Positions 1 to 10,065 of a DNA stretch of 64,000 nucleotides are shown in pieces. The stretch's first letter is position 1. Each line of letters opens with the position of its first letter. The notes beneath the pieces were generated by a model, which saw only the letters and a list, made by a program, of their open reading frames with translations, was not told where the DNA came from and ran no database searches. Position numbers and translations under genes: made by a program. This DNA comes from Actinostola sp. cb2023 (lineage: Eukaryota; Cnidaria; Anthozoa; Actiniaria; Actinostolidae). The stretch lies in NCBI GenBank assembly GCA_033675265.1, contig JAUJYZ010000785.1:1-64000 (forward strand), in the 5' to 3' direction.

Positions 1-504
1 AGTACCTTTTGCTTACAAGAGCCAACAAAGTTCTTTATTTATCACGTAGTTTTTCCTTCTAGTCAAGGCTCCCCCGTCAACTTTCATGTCGAGTCTATAA
101 AATGGTGAAAATGTTGTTTTTGGTGCTTGCTAACTCCAGAATAACAGGCAGCGAGTCCTTCTTTCGCATTCTTTCTGCCTTTTGTACTGTATAAAATGGA
201 TTTTCAGCGAGTTTGGCAGCGTTTTTGAACCCTTTATCGACAAAGGTCCGCCATCTTGAATTTCTTGATTTTCTGTGAATTTTCTGTTGCCATGGAAACC
301 ACTGCAATGTGAGGTGATTTACTGCAATGTGATTGGCTAATATCATTTTCCATTGTATTTTAGCCAATCAGGATCCATAAAATTTTGTAATTTGCACTGG
401 AATTACAGATTTTTACACTGGAATTACAGATTTTTGCACTGGTGTTACACTTGAACTGCACTGCTCTCAGCCAATCAGCATCAAGTAATTTTTGCATCTA
501 TATT
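1..504. other. AT-rich flank, no recognised gene
   Basis: No recognisable gene. A 90-aa open frame (95-367, minus) matches no family I know. Two small structures are visible: a hairpin at 331-369, where GATTGGCTAA pairs with TTTTAGCCAATC, and three copies of a 20-bp unit around GCACTGGAATTACAG at 391-450. The CCAATCA hairpin resembles MITE ends seen elsewhere in the window. Confidence 0.5.
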
Positions 505-793
505 ATTAAGTTGGTAAACATATACGTGGCATCGCAGTTTGTACTCTACTGCGCAAGGTCTTAGGTCAAGTAATTATTCTTTAGAAATGCTAAGTTCCTG
601 AGAAGTACGTTAGCTGTATTTGTTCAGCTTGTTGACTGAGTAAACCTATATTGGTCACTGATGACATAAGACTTAGTTCGTTTGTACAGTAAATATACAA
701 AGATTCTAGTTCGCGTAGCGTTACTATGGTAACTCTTTAGATAAAATATATCTTGAAATATGATGATTCTTTAGCGTTCCTAGCTTCACGATA
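505..793 (-). repeat. Outer element, 3' LTR, distal part missing
   Basis: Matches 10474-10762 over 289 bp. On the minus strand it starts at TGTATCGTGAAGC. Compared with the putative full LTR (10066-10762) it holds only the U3-like first part and lacks the stretch with the AATAAA signal, so the distal end seems deleted or replaced. Confidence 0.55.
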
Positions 794-804
794 CATCCCC
801 CATG
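794..804 (-). other. Putative polypurine tract of the outer element
   Basis: Reads CATGGGGGATG on the minus strand, directly inside the 3' LTR fragment, which is where a plus-strand primer is expected. The following 805-1088 is AT-rich internal DNA without a recognisable ORF. Confidence 0.4.
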
Positions 805-1088
805 TCACATTCGAGCTCTGCGAGACAAGAGTTGGGATATATAACAAAAAAGATCGACAGTACTCTGTTTTCAATGCTAAAACGATGACATGCTAATTTT
901 TATGCTAATTTTTTTGGAATTGAAAGTAAATAGTGTATTCCCTGCACCAAAAATGTTGAAAATATCGAAAAATTGAAAGTTGAATATAGAAATCCCTACA
1001 CCGTAATATTGTAAGAAGTTTACAATACTGAAAAATTATACCTGATAATAATTGTGAAAATACCTCTGAGAACTTCTTAACGTTAAAG

Positions 1089-1779
1089 CTGCTTTATTGA
1101 CAAAAGTTAACTCAGGGTAAACCAATGGTAAAACTAAGGGTAAACTAAGGGCGAAAGTAATACGCTGAAATATACAATGTTGAAAAGCATAATTAGAATC
1201 AATCTTTGTACTAAACAATAACTAATACTACACGTATCACAGTCTTCAATAGCGATCACATACAAGCGATTTACATAGTTTAAACTGAATAGAATACTAG
1301 CGGCGACAATACGAAGTCAATATTACTGAATCTAAAAGTAATCTGTTACATACCAATTAACACTTGAGGTGCTAGTCTAAAGAGATTTCGTTGATTACTG
1401 CCTTCACTTGACTTGATCTTGTCTCGCTTCAAACTGGACTGATTTAGCTATGAAAGCTCACTTCTTAAATATGCTTTGGAAAAGCTATGTACGCTAAAGA
1501 ATGCTAAATAACTTGGTAAACAACGGAAACACGCAATTATACGCCCTGGCTTAGCAATTCACGTAGTACGGAATCACGTAAGGGAAAAATGCGTAAGAAC
1601 GAAGGTTCTTGACACGCATTTATGCCATCTTTGTGATAACAGGATTATCTTATCCACATCGCGTGTAGCACGTTCGTGTCACGCCTAGTGTTACGTCTAC
1701 TGACAGGAACTCACGTAATCTATGTTTGGCACGCGCTTCTAACTATAAACGAAATAACTACTAAAACTTGACATGGTCA
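1089..1779 (-). repeat. Gypsy 3' LTR, lacking about 57 distal bases
   Basis: Identical to 7276-7967 except for one base (a T inserted in the right copy after CCAATGGTA). It ends at 1779 with TGGTCA, the inverse of TGACCA in the complete LTR. The right LTR continues to 7219, but the left copy stops at 1089 and runs into unrelated sequence. Confidence 0.9.
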
Positions 1780-1792
1780 CACCCTCCCCTAC
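1780..1792 (-). other. Gypsy polypurine tract
   Basis: The minus strand reads GTAGGGGAGGGTG immediately before the 3' LTR, the expected place and composition for the plus-strand primer of an LTR retrotransposon. Confidence 0.8.
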
Positions 1793-1840
1793 TTTTTTGA
1801 TATTGTCGTCCTCGACATATAACCAAATTTTTCACTTAGA

Positions 1841-4800
1841 CTAAAAGAATGTGTGAGCCAAAAACCAACATAGCAAAATAAAATAAATGGTCAAGTCCTT
1901 TTCAAAATATGCTGTTGTGGACGCAACAAGGACAGACTGGGTAAATCCGTATCTTGATCCTGATTTTCCAGCAGTAGTCCTGGTAGTCCTTCGCAGTTTT
2001 CTGTCCGTTGTCTTTTCTGCCTGACCGTCCGTAATAATATCCGTAATATCTGGTGTATCTTCTACGTCTGTTGTCTGTAGTACTGGATGCGCGTCTGGCG
2101 CATTACTTGTTCTAATAACAATAGCGACTTCATCTTCATCTTCGCTGTCACTCTCTTCAGTCAGTGCACTAGTGTGTGTCTGTGTTCGTCTTCTTGCAAA
2201 GTCCTGTGGTTTAATGAGTGGACATTTGCGCATAAAGGAACGGCTTACTTTTCGTGGCTCCGCGTCTCCCTTATATAACTGAACTGTATATGCGGCGCCA
2301 TCTTTGTCTGGAACTCCTATGACTCTATATAGGGTAGGGCTCCATGAATCTTGAATCTTGTTTCTTCCTTTCACTTTGTTTCTGAGATACACGAGTTGAC
2401 CAATCTCTAGTGGGTCATCGAATGCTGTCTGGTCACTAGCCTTCTTGCGCCTTTCTGCAGCTTGTTCGAGATGCTCTCCTGCCTTGAGGTAAGCGTCTCT
2501 CAGGCGGGACATGTGTGTAGCCAGCCAGTCATTCTGGATCTCATCTTCAACATCCTCTTCTGCTCCTAACAACAGATCGACAGGTAGTCGAGGTTCTCTG
2601 CAGAACATCAGGTAGTATGGCGAGAATCCGGTTGATGAATGGGGCGTTGCATTATATGCGTACAGCAGCTCCGGTAAATGCTCCGTCCATTTTCTCTTCT
2701 TGTGAGGCGGAAGAGATCTCAGAAGGTCATGCATCGTGCGATTAAATCTCTCGCATTGTGCATTACCTTGTGGGTGGTATGGTGTTGTTCGCGACTTCTT
2801 TATTCCGTACAATCCACACAGCTCCATGATTACCTCACTCTCAAAGTTACGTCCTTGGTCAGAATGGATGCGGTTAGGTACGCCATATCGCATGAACCAT
2901 TCCTTGAGTATCAGTTTAGCTGTTGTGTTAGCCTTCTGATCCCTTGTCGGTATAGCTAAGGTGAACTTGGTGAATACGTCAGTCATTACGAGCACATTTT
3001 CTCGTCCATCACTCGCTGGTTCCAGGAGAGTGAAATCTACAGCCAGAACTTCCAATGGTTTTGTTGCCAAGAGGTTTCCCATTGGTGGTCTGATGCGTGG
3101 CAGTGGCATTTTGGATAACGTGCAACGCTCACATTTCTTTATCCAAACATCTACATCACTGTGTAGTCCAGGCCAGTAACACCTTCTGCGCAGCAGCTGA
3201 GATGTCCTTTCAACTCCTTGGTGTCCCATCTGATCATGTAAACTCTGCATGACGTTGTCTCTCAACACAGTGGGTACAACAAGCTGTCTGAGTTGTCCAT
3301 GGTTTGGATCTTGTACGACTCTGTACAGCACTCCAGCCTCCAGTTGCATCCTATCCCACTGGCGTAGCATGGATATGGATTTGCTAGGCATACCCCTTCG
3401 CTCACGGAAGTTTGGTTTTCTTCCCTCTTTCCAGTATTTCAGGAATTGGCTTATTGTTGCATCACTGTTCTGCATCTCAGTAAGTTCAGCTTTAGAGTGC
3501 GAAGGAAACGCTGTAGTAGCAGGTACACCACTCTCTTTCTCTTTCTCATGTGTGACTTGTCTATCAAGTCCAATGTCTCTATGAGTGTCTATTCTATTGT
3601 TCTGGGCTTCCTGTGATTGAGAATTCACACAGGCATACCGCAGCTCAACAGGTATTGTAGTAGTCGGTTGTGCTAGTATACTCTCTATGGCTGTATAACC
3701 GTCTTCTTCATTCACAACTGGTTCCTTTCCTACTGGGTTTCGCGAGAGTCCGTCAGCATTTGCATTACTCTTGCCACTTCGGAACGTTATAGTGAAGTCA
3801 AACAATGCTAGCTGTGCAGCCCATCGTTGCTCCAATGCTCCTAACTTTGCCGTGTTGAGGTACTTGAGCGGGTTGTTATCCGTGTACACCACAAATTTTG
3901 AACCAAGGAGGTACGATCTGAATTTCTCAGTGACTGCCCACTTTAACGCCAATAGCTCAAGCTTCATTGAACTATAGTTAGTTGGATTCCTCTCTGTACT
4001 GGCCAAACGTCTGCTTGCATAGGCGATAACTCTGCGCTGACCATCTTGGTCTTGTGATAACACAGCACCTAAACCTTCGTTACTCGCGTCTGTTTCAACG
4101 ACGAATGGCTTAGAGAAATCCACGTAACCAAGCACAGGCGGCGATGTCAACTTTTCCTTCAACGTATCAAGGCTTTTCTGACAGTTCGAGTTCCAACGTT
4201 GTGTGAAGGGGATCTTGAGCTTTCGATGTTCCTTCAATTCTTTCAAGCAGGTGTTTACAAGTTCGTGCAATGGTCCTGCTATGGCAGCAAAGTTCTTGCA
4301 GAATCTCCTGTAATACCCCACAAATCCAAGAAACGATCTTAGCTCCTTTACAGTGGTTGGTGTCTTCCACTCCCTTACTGCTGCAGTCTTTTCCGGGTCT
4401 GTAGTGATGCCTTCAGCTGACAACAAATGTCCGACATACGTTACTTCACGCTTAAGAAAGTGGCACTTATCGGGTTGTAATGTAAGTCCATGTTCTCTTA
4501 GCCGATTGAAAAGTTTTTCAAGTCTCTCGAGATGTTCTTCAAACGTACCGGAGTACACTACGATGTCGTCCAGATACACAAGAAGCAACACATAGACCAT
4601 GTCACTAAGACAACGTTGCATTAATCTGGAAAACGTCGATGGAGCATTTTTTAGACCAAACGGCATGCGGTTGTATTCAAATAATCCAAACGGGCAAGAG
4701 AAAGCAGTTTTTGGCCTGTCCTCTGTATCCATGGCAACTTGATTAAAGCCACTAGCCAAGTCTAAAGTTGAGAACCACTTAGCGTCAGTTATCGACGTAA

Positions 4801-4870
4801 TACTCTCTTCAATACGCGGCAACGGAAATGCGTCCTTAACAGTTTTTTCGTTAAGTTTTCTGTAATCCAC
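1841..4870 (-). CDS. pol: Gypsy pol: reverse transcriptase, RNase H, integrase
   Basis: A 1009-aa open frame. The reverse transcriptase starts in mid-domain at residue 1 and shows the active site YLDDIVVYS near residue 99. RNase H spans about 254-375, opening with ETDASNEGLGAVL and ending at NADGLSR. The integrase zinc region (HDQMGHQ...CERC) lies near 560-610, followed by the catalytic core with DFT, HSDQGRNF and QCERFNR supplying the D, D, E triad near 640-750. A chromodomain is not evident. The ATG given is internal: the first part of the reverse transcriptase lies in the neighbouring ORF (4903-6081) in another frame, so a one-base frameshift at about 4925 splits pol. Function in the element: copying RNA into cDNA and integrating it. 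Confidence 0.93.
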   Translation of the reverse strand: MDYRKLNEKTVKDAFPLPRIEESITSITDAKWFSTLDLASGFNQVAMDTEDRPKTAFSCPFGLFEYNRMPFGLKNAPSTFSRLMQRCLSDMVYVLLLVYLDDIVVYSGTFEEHLERLEKLFNRLREHGLTLQPDKCHFLKREVTYVGHLLSAEGITTDPEKTAAVREWKTPTTVKELRSFLGFVGYYRRFCKNFAAIAGPLHELVNTCLKELKEHRKLKIPFTQRWNSNCQKSLDTLKEKLTSPPVLGYVDFSKPFVVETDASNEGLGAVLSQDQDGQRRVIAYASRRLASTERNPTNYSSMKLELLALKWAVTEKFRSYLLGSKFVVYTDNNPLKYLNTAKLGALEQRWAAQLALFDFTITFRSGKSNANADGLSRNPVGKEPVVNEEDGYTAIESILAQPTTTIPVELRYACVNSQSQEAQNNRIDTHRDIGLDRQVTHEKEKESGVPATTAFPSHSKAELTEMQNSDATISQFLKYWKEGRKPNFRERRGMPSKSISMLRQWDRMQLEAGVLYRVVQDPNHGQLRQLVVPTVLRDNVMQSLHDQMGHQGVERTSQLLRRRCYWPGLHSDVDVWIKKCERCTLSKMPLPRIRPPMGNLLATKPLEVLAVDFTLLEPASDGRENVLVMTDVFTKFTLAIPTRDQKANTTAKLILKEWFMRYGVPNRIHSDQGRNFESEVIMELCGLYGIKKSRTTPYHPQGNAQCERFNRTMHDLLRSLPPHKKRKWTEHLPELLYAYNATPHSSTGFSPYYLMFCREPRLPVDLLLGAEEDVEDEIQNDWLATHMSRLRDAYLKAGEHLEQAAERRKKASDQTAFDDPLEIGQLVYLRNKVKGRNKIQDSWSPTLYRVIGVPDKDGAAYTVQLYKGDAEPRKVSRSFMRKCPLIKPQDFARRRTQTHTSALTEESDSEDEDEVAIVIRTSNAPDAHPVLQTTDVEDTPDITDIITDGQAEKTTDRKLRRTTRTTAGKSGSRYGFTQSVLVASTTAYFEKDLTIYFILLCWFLAHTFF

Positions 4871-4902
4871 ACAGAGTCTGAGTGAACCATTTTTCTTTCG
4901 TA

Positions 4903-6081
4903 CTAATACGATAGGTGACGCAAAGGGCTATAACTTTCCCTTATGATGTTCCGGTCCAGCAACTTCTTTATGTGTTCTCTCACTTCCTGGTACTGATTGG
5001 GCGGAATCCTACGATATGGTTGACATACTGGTTCATCATCCACCGTTCGTATCTTGTGTTTTACTGTTTCAGTATATCCAAGATCCTCATCCTCCTTTGC
5101 AAACAAATCAGCGTGCTTACGTAGCAGGTCATAAAGTTTTAGTCGCTGCTCGTTAGTACAGTCAATGTTTGATAGATCAACAGGACATGCAAAGTCCGAA
5201 GACACATCAGTCTTCTCATCAGACTCCAATTCCTTTAAGCAGACCATTTCCTCGTTAACCGACACCCTTTTGAAGTCAACTTTATCACTGGGGACTACAC
5301 AATTCTCAACTGAGTGGACGACTCCAATCCTTGTCCGAGGGTTTAGGAACACATCCTCCCTTCCAAGATTTGCCACTCTGATGTACATGCGTCCTCCAAT
5401 TACTGTCGTTACAGTATTGACAACAACAATGTCTCCTGGTAATGACCAGCTTACAGGTTCCACTAAGGCGGTGTAATCCATTTTCCCGCCATTCAAGCCT
5501 GTTGCTTGAATGACTGAAACTGATTCAGCAGGAATCCTGACTTTATTTTTACCTGCAACTTTGGCGAATCCTATTACTGACGTAGATGATTCACAAATAT
5601 CCAGTTGTAGAACACTTTTCCACTCCTCACTTAGATTGTCCTTATAATCAGTGTCCGTAATCATGTCCTTTAGTTTAGATATGATATTCATGCCAACAAG
5701 CCCTGGCACAACTTGTTTCCTTTGTCTTGCGTCTTTGCCTTCAGGATCCTTTACGACGAGTATACCCCTTTGGGCAACATTAATGCCTAGAGCACACACA
5801 TCGAGTTCAAAGTAACCCACATAGGGTATGTCCAACCCGTTAGCAGCAGTAAGCGTTAGCCAGCCGCTGGTGCACAGAAGATCTTTTCCTTGAAAATGTT
5901 TTTTAAAGAAACTCTCCGTAATGGTTGACACTTCAGAACCCGAATCTAGTAGACAATTGACTTGCACTCCACCCATCTCAACGACTACGACAGGACATTT
6001 TCCTACAGCTCTCTCGTAGATGTCTTTGGGAGAAGTAACAATCGATGAGCCAGAACTGCCCCCTCCTGACGCTTGACTCAT
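4903..6081 (-). CDS. pro: Gypsy protease and start of reverse transcriptase, frameshifted end
   Basis: A 392-aa frame. The retropepsin motif LLDSGSEVSTI lies near residue 45 with the catalytic Asp-Ser-Gly, consistent with the aspartic protease that matures Gag-Pol. The C-terminal part has the typical linker into reverse transcriptase (CQPYRRIPPNQYQEV, then LLDRNIIRESYSP). Right after this it diverges from the family and stops. The expected residues continue in the frame of the downstream pol ORF, with the junction in a short CCCTTT tract at about 4925. A lost T there is the simplest reading; it could be mutation or assembly error. Its start lies 15 bases beyond the gag stop. Confidence 0.88.
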   Translation of the reverse strand: MSQASGGGSSGSSIVTSPKDIYERAVGKCPVVVVEMGGVQVNCLLDSGSEVSTITESFFKKHFQGKDLLCTSGWLTLTAANGLDIPYVGYFELDVCALGINVAQRGILVVKDPEGKDARQRKQVVPGLVGMNIISKLKDMITDTDYKDNLSEEWKSVLQLDICESSTSVIGFAKVAGKNKVRIPAESVSVIQATGLNGGKMDYTALVEPVSWSLPGDIVVVNTVTTVIGGRMYIRVANLGREDVFLNPRTRIGVVHSVENCVVPSDKVDFKRVSVNEEMVCLKELESDEKTDVSSDFACPVDLSNIDCTNEQRLKLYDLLRKHADLFAKEDEDLGYTETVKHKIRTVDDEPVCQPYRRIPPNQYQEVREHIKKLLDRNIIRESYSPLRHLSY

Positions 6082-6095
6082 AGCGACAGGGGGTG

Positions 6096-6353
6096 CTAGT
6101 TTGACGGTGGCTTGGGTTCCTGATTAGTTGCTTGCTCACTAGCACTCGCATATTTCTTTGTATCTTTACGACCATCACCTTGCGTATCCGGCTCTTTCTG
6201 CGTGCAATTACGAGCAAAATGTCCAGGTTTCCGACATTTGTAACACAGTTGTCCCTGCGGTTTTCTCTCAGGTGACGACTTCAGTCGAGCCACAGCAGCA
6301 GTTAACTCTTTTATAGCCTCCTGCTGTTTGTTGCAACATTTTGGCAAGGTCAC
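6096..6353 (-). CDS. gag: Gypsy gag C-terminus with zinc knuckle
   Basis: The frame encodes CYKCRKPGHFARNC, a perfect CX2CX4HX4C retroviral-type zinc knuckle that binds element RNA. It overlaps the end of the main gag frame in another register; a one-base shift near 6325-6335 in an ACAACAAACAGCAG stretch separates them. The assigned ATG is therefore only the first in this frame and not a true start. The stop at 6096 is followed closely by the protease frame, the usual gag-pro arrangement. Confidence 0.82.
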   Translation of the reverse strand: MTLPKCCNKQQEAIKELTAAVARLKSSPERKPQGQLCYKCRKPGHFARNCTQKEPDTQGDGRKDTKKYASASEQATNQEPKPPSN

Positions 6354-7137
6354 GCAATGTTGAATCCTGCGGGTCTTTCCCTTGAAGTATACAACTTTCA
6401 GCCTTGACCTCCGAAGTACTTGTGGTATTTCTGAAACGCTGGGTTGCGTGAGGCGACTTTTCTTCTTCCTCAGACCAGCTTATTCCTTCTTCTCGAATGT
6501 CCAGAAAAGAAATACCAGGTCGCACTCTTATACTGCGTTTAAGTTCCTTCCGCAGTAAAGCGTCACGCACGTTGTCCGCAAATTGATCACGTAGCATGGT
6601 GTCCGAGTCCGCCGAACACTTCGTGTCCTTTTTCACAACACGAGTCCACAGTTCACTTAAAGCGTGTGAAAATTCTCTTAGACTCTCTCCGTCCTTCTGT
6701 CTTCGATCGTAAAATGCCTTCAAGAGTTGCGGCTTCGAGCGTTTTTCGCCGAAAGCATCGCCAAGGATTTCGAACACTTTCTTGGGATCTCTCCTATCCT
6801 CCTCTGGGTAGACTTTCAACTCTTCTTTCGCAGCTCCTTCTAGATGTGAGGTGATGAAGTCAAGCTGCTCAGCCTTGCTCATGTCCCTTGCTCCGATTAT
6901 TGTCTTGACTTCCTCAATGAATTCCTCAATCGTCTGTTCACTAGAGCCATCCTTCGGTCTTCCAGAGAATGTTTTTATCTTTCTTTCTCGTGGAACGACA
7001 ACAAACTGACGCTTGACTCCACTTGAACGTGATGGATTCTGTAGGTCTTCAAGGGCCTTCTTCGCTACCTCCTGTTCTTTCAGCAACAGTTCGACCTTCT
7101 CTTGTAGGGTCTTTGCATCATCAGCAGACAGAGACAT
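6268..7137 (-). CDS. gag: Gypsy gag, capsid region
   Basis: A 289-aa frame starting MSLSADDAKTLQEKVE with a predicted N-terminal coiled coil. From about residue 55 it resembles the Retrotrans_gag domain: KTFSGRP, then TIEEFIEEVKTIIGARDM, LEGAAKEELKVY and FGEKRSKPQLLKAFYDRRQ. It forms the particle shell. The last 20 or so residues after LRDLAKMLQQ are out of frame with the zinc-knuckle continuation (6096-6353). The ATG at 7137 lies about 60 bases downstream of the primer-binding site, as expected for the first gene. Confidence 0.85.
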   Translation of the reverse strand: MSLSADDAKTLQEKVELLLKEQEVAKKALEDLQNPSRSSGVKRQFVVVPRERKIKTFSGRPKDGSSEQTIEEFIEEVKTIIGARDMSKAEQLDFITSHLEGAAKEELKVYPEEDRRDPKKVFEILGDAFGEKRSKPQLLKAFYDRRQKDGESLREFSHALSELWTRVVKKDTKCSADSDTMLRDQFADNVRDALLRKELKRSIRVRPGISFLDIREEGISWSEEEEKSPHATQRFRNTTSTSEVKAESCILQGKDPQDSTLRDLAKMLQQTAGGYKRVNCCCGSTEVVT

Positions 7138-7195
7138 CTTTGTTTTACTTTCGCCCTCAACAATTATTTTATTACACTACTTAACACAATCTTAC

Positions 7196-7214
7196 AATCC
7201 TGCTCGCGACGCCA
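7196..7214 (-). other. Gypsy primer-binding site, tRNA-Ser-like
   Basis: The plus strand reads AATCCTGCTCGCGACGCCA, which has the form of the T-loop, acceptor stem and CCA end of an animal tRNA-Ser. It lies four bases from the 5' LTR and is complementary to what would be the primer tRNA. The tRNA assignment is from memory of acceptor stems and is less certain than the site itself. Confidence 0.72.
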
Positions 7215-7218
7215 AAAA

Positions 7219-7967
7219 TGTGACCAAGTGATCTTTTTACGATTGTAAGACGAGTGAAGCAAAGTAATTTAACAACTGCTTTATTGACAAAAGTTAACTC
7301 AGGGTAAACCAATGGTATAAACTAAGGGTAAACTAAGGGCGAAAGTAATACGCTGAAATATACAATGTTGAAAAGCATAATTAGAATCAATCTTTGTACT
7401 AAACAATAACTAATACTACACGTATCACAGTCTTCAATAGCGATCACATACAAGCGATTTACATAGTTTAAACTGAATAGAATACTAGCGGCGACAATAC
7501 GAAGTCAATATTACTGAATCTAAAAGTAATCTGTTACATACCAATTAACACTTGAGGTGCTAGTCTAAAGAGATTTCGTTGATTACTGCCTTCACTTGAC
7601 TTGATCTTGTCTCGCTTCAAACTGGACTGATTTAGCTATGAAAGCTCACTTCTTAAATATGCTTTGGAAAAGCTATGTACGCTAAAGAATGCTAAATAAC
7701 TTGGTAAACAACGGAAACACGCAATTATACGCCCTGGCTTAGCAATTCACGTAGTACGGAATCACGTAAGGGAAAAATGCGTAAGAACGAAGGTTCTTGA
7801 CACGCATTTATGCCATCTTTGTGATAACAGGATTATCTTATCCACATCGCGTGTAGCACGTTCGTGTCACGCCTAGTGTTACGTCTACTGACAGGAACTC
7901 ACGTAATCTATGTTTGGCACGCGCTTCTAACTATAAACGAAATAACTACTAAAACTTGACATGGTCA
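7219..7967 (-). repeat. Gypsy 5' LTR, complete
   Basis: About 749 bp bounded by TGTGACCA (plus-strand left end) and TGGTCA (right end), giving a short inverted repeat at the LTR ends. It adjoins the primer-binding site, which fixes the left border. The segment 7276-7967 matches the 3' LTR. A minus-strand TCAATAAAGCAG near 7278-7289 is a plausible polyadenylation signal. Confidence 0.88.
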
Positions 7968-8115
7968 AAATCCTTAATTGCACTTTTGTCATCTTCTATG
8001 ACCTTATTTATTATCATCAATATAAACGTCCTCTTCTGCGGGAATGCGTTTTTCTTCAATATCATTATTCTCAAGTGGATTTTTCAAAAGCAAATCTTGT
8101 TCGTTATAAAATTGT

Positions 8116-8656
8116 TTAGTTGTGTGTTTTCATAGTTGTGTGATCAAGTACAAAGGACTTCATGTTTGAATGAGTACTATACAAACCATCAAATACATTC
8201 TGAGTATCTTTGCCTAAATCTGTAGGTCTGGTATCTGGTTTGTTGGCTAATAGTTGATCATTAAACTTATCTTGCACATAAAACGAGAAGTAATCTTCTA
8301 ATTTAAGAAAAGCTAATCGCATGTATCTACTAAAATCGTGACCAATGGTCTTAAAGAGATTAAAAACTGTAGTATACATTTCTCGCGGATTAGTGAACTC
8401 GGGGATTTTCATGGCTAAACCGAAACAGCAATGAAAAATAAAATATACTATGGTAGTTAAAACTAAATATAGGACAAACCTTATAGAAGATAGAATCGTG
8501 ATTGTTCATCTTCGAAGATTCTAAGCAATCTAAACTTGGTGTGTCACTAGTAATTAGTTTTGCAGAATGAACAAAAGTATTTGTGTAAGGAGCGGTATCC
8601 TTTCTTTGCCGTGTCATTATACCAGGCGTATTGTTCTCTGCTAACTGAGAATCCAA
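8116..8656 (-). pseudogene. Short ORFs of the outer element, unrecognised
   Basis: Two overlapping minus-strand frames (98 aa at 8116-8412, 88 aa at 8390-8656) lie downstream of the gag-like ORF. The first begins MKIPEFTNPREMYTTVF and is rich in aromatic and charged residues. I recognise no domain. They may be remnants of the gag-pol region of the outer element broken by frameshifts. Confidence 0.3.
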
Positions 8657-8675
8657 ATTATGATAATTTATTTTC

Positions 8676-9104
8676 TTAATATTGGTTGCGGAAATATCTG
8701 GAAATGAAGTTGTGTGTAATTGTAGTCGACGGAAGATCTATTTCATTAAATGTAGGAAATGAAAGTCTAGTAACTTCAAGGTGATCAAACACAGTTGGTT
8801 GCTTTGTGGACACAGGTGGTGTAACAAAAGAAGCAATTTCCGACTTGTCAATCACAACAAAGTTTTCATAATGACTTTTAGCACTTATTTTGGGTTTATC
8901 AAGGCTGTGTTTACCGATTCTATTGTTCTTATTCGTACGTAAAGCTGCTTCCTTAGGAATATTTGCTGTGTTTGGAAATACTGATTTTACGTCTTTTGTT
9001 TTCATAGTTTGTTTGTGATCATTGGAAATTTTGTATTTTGTTGCTTTCTGGTCAGAATGATTCAACGATAAACGGGTTTTACTTTTATTCTGGTTATTTA
9101 TCAC
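8676..9104 (-). pseudogene. Probable gag C-terminal continuation of the outer element
   Basis: A 142-aa lysine- and asparagine-rich frame starting MINNQNKSKTRLSLNH. It overlaps the end of the gag-like ORF by four bases and continues it in another register, so one frameshift probably separates them. No zinc knuckle, protease or polymerase motif is visible. Confidence 0.35.
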
Positions 9105-9910
9105 AGAAGGGGAACAATTCTCCCGTTCAATCGTCCCCCGTATCCGTTTAAATTTGTCCTGGAACGATCAATCATAAAGTTTACTCTACAGTTTCCTGTT
9201 TGAGCACTTTGACTGTTTGAAAATCTATTCTGTTGTCTCGGTACTAAGTTAAGGCGCTGTATTTCGTTCTGAACCTGGCTTTTAATGAAGTTTTCTAATT
9301 TTGGAATCTGTTCTGGACGTATTTCTTGGTCAAAAGCAGTTACTTTAGGAGAACGAGTCTCTGTAGATACTTTTTGAAATGCAGAAATCATATTCTCTTG
9401 TAACATGGCTAAATCTTTGGAAGTTACCGCGGCAGAGTGTTGTGTTTGCATAGATGATTTGATTTTAGCAATGGTTATAGCTTCGTCGATTGTCTTAGGT
9501 TGAGTTAGTATTACATGTTCTCGTATTGCTGGCAAAAATCCCTGGATCAACTTATGCAATTGCTCTTTCTTTGAAATCTCTAGTCTTTGACAACGCTTCA
9601 AAATATCTCCGCTATATTCTAACACAGATTCGTTTGTACTTTGTTTTCTATTTGTCAACTCTTGTCTTAAAAACCATTCATCGCTTGTTGACAAAAATCT
9701 TTCTCTAAACAAATTACACAGTTCTGCAAAAGTCGAGAACTTATGATCAAGAGTATAGAACCAGGTTCGAGCTGACTCAGTTAGGGCCAGCGGGAATGCC
9801 GCTAGTCTCTGCTCATTTGTAAATCGATTGAAGTCAGAAAAACCTTTAAATAGTTCAATAAACTCAAAAGCAAAAAGATGAATTCGTTGTGATAAGATAC
9901 ATATAAACAC
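9101..9910 (-). CDS. Retrotransposon gag-like protein of the outer element
   Basis: A 269-aa frame whose first 150 residues follow the Retrotrans_gag pattern: FIELFKGFSDFNRF, RLAAFPLALTESARTWFYTL, FAELCNLFRERF, then QELTNRKQSTNESVLEYSGDILKRC and a helix ending PKTIDEAITIAKI. That domain forms the virus-like particle of Ty3/gypsy-type elements. The C-terminal third is Gln/Asn-rich and lacks a zinc knuckle in this frame. The true start is probably further upstream, since the domain normally has an N-terminal extension. No pol belonging to this element is in the window, so the copy is non-autonomous. Confidence 0.65.
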   Translation of the reverse strand: MFICILSQRIHLFAFEFIELFKGFSDFNRFTNEQRLAAFPLALTESARTWFYTLDHKFSTFAELCNLFRERFLSTSDEWFLRQELTNRKQSTNESVLEYSGDILKRCQRLEISKKEQLHKLIQGFLPAIREHVILTQPKTIDEAITIAKIKSSMQTQHSAAVTSKDLAMLQENMISAFQKVSTETRSPKVTAFDQEIRPEQIPKLENFIKSQVQNEIQRLNLVPRQQNRFSNSQSAQTGNCRVNFMIDRSRTNLNGYGGRLNGRIVPLL

Positions 9911-10046
9911 AATGGCAACATTTAAAGATAGACATTACTTGCACATTTTTATAGATTTTGACAATGGATAACATAAGAATCGCAGCTGATACACGTCATT
10001 TTTGCTTCACTCAACATTAATAAATGTTTATACCTGACTGTAGACT

Positions 10047-10064
10047 TGCTCGGGTTCTCTACCA
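10047..10064 (-). other. Putative primer-binding site of the outer element
   Basis: The plus strand reads TGCTCGGGTTCTCTACCA, ending in CCA one base before the TG that would begin the LTR at 10066. The position fits, but I cannot name the tRNA. Confidence 0.35.
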
Positions 10065-10065
10065 T

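Larger units (their letters stand above)
1089..7967 (-). mobile_element. Ty3/gypsy LTR retrotransposon, young, nearly complete
   Basis: A 6.9 kb minus-strand element with the order 5' LTR, primer-binding site, gag, protease, reverse transcriptase, RNase H, integrase, polypurine tract, 3' LTR. The shared 691/692 bp of the LTRs differ by a single inserted base, so insertion (or conversion) was recent. Integrase downstream of RNase H places it in Ty3/gypsy. One frameshift each in gag and pol and a 3' LTR shortened at its distal end mean this copy is probably not autonomous as assembled. No target duplication can be checked because the left terminus is missing. Confidence 0.92.

Noticed and set aside
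95..367. 90-aa ORF at the left edge as a gene
   Set aside because: Overlaps the CCAATCA hairpin, no recognised motif, no supporting context.
7196..7214. Possible tRNA-Ser gene
   Set aside because: Only the 3' 19 bases are present and they sit beside an LTR, so it is a primer-binding site.
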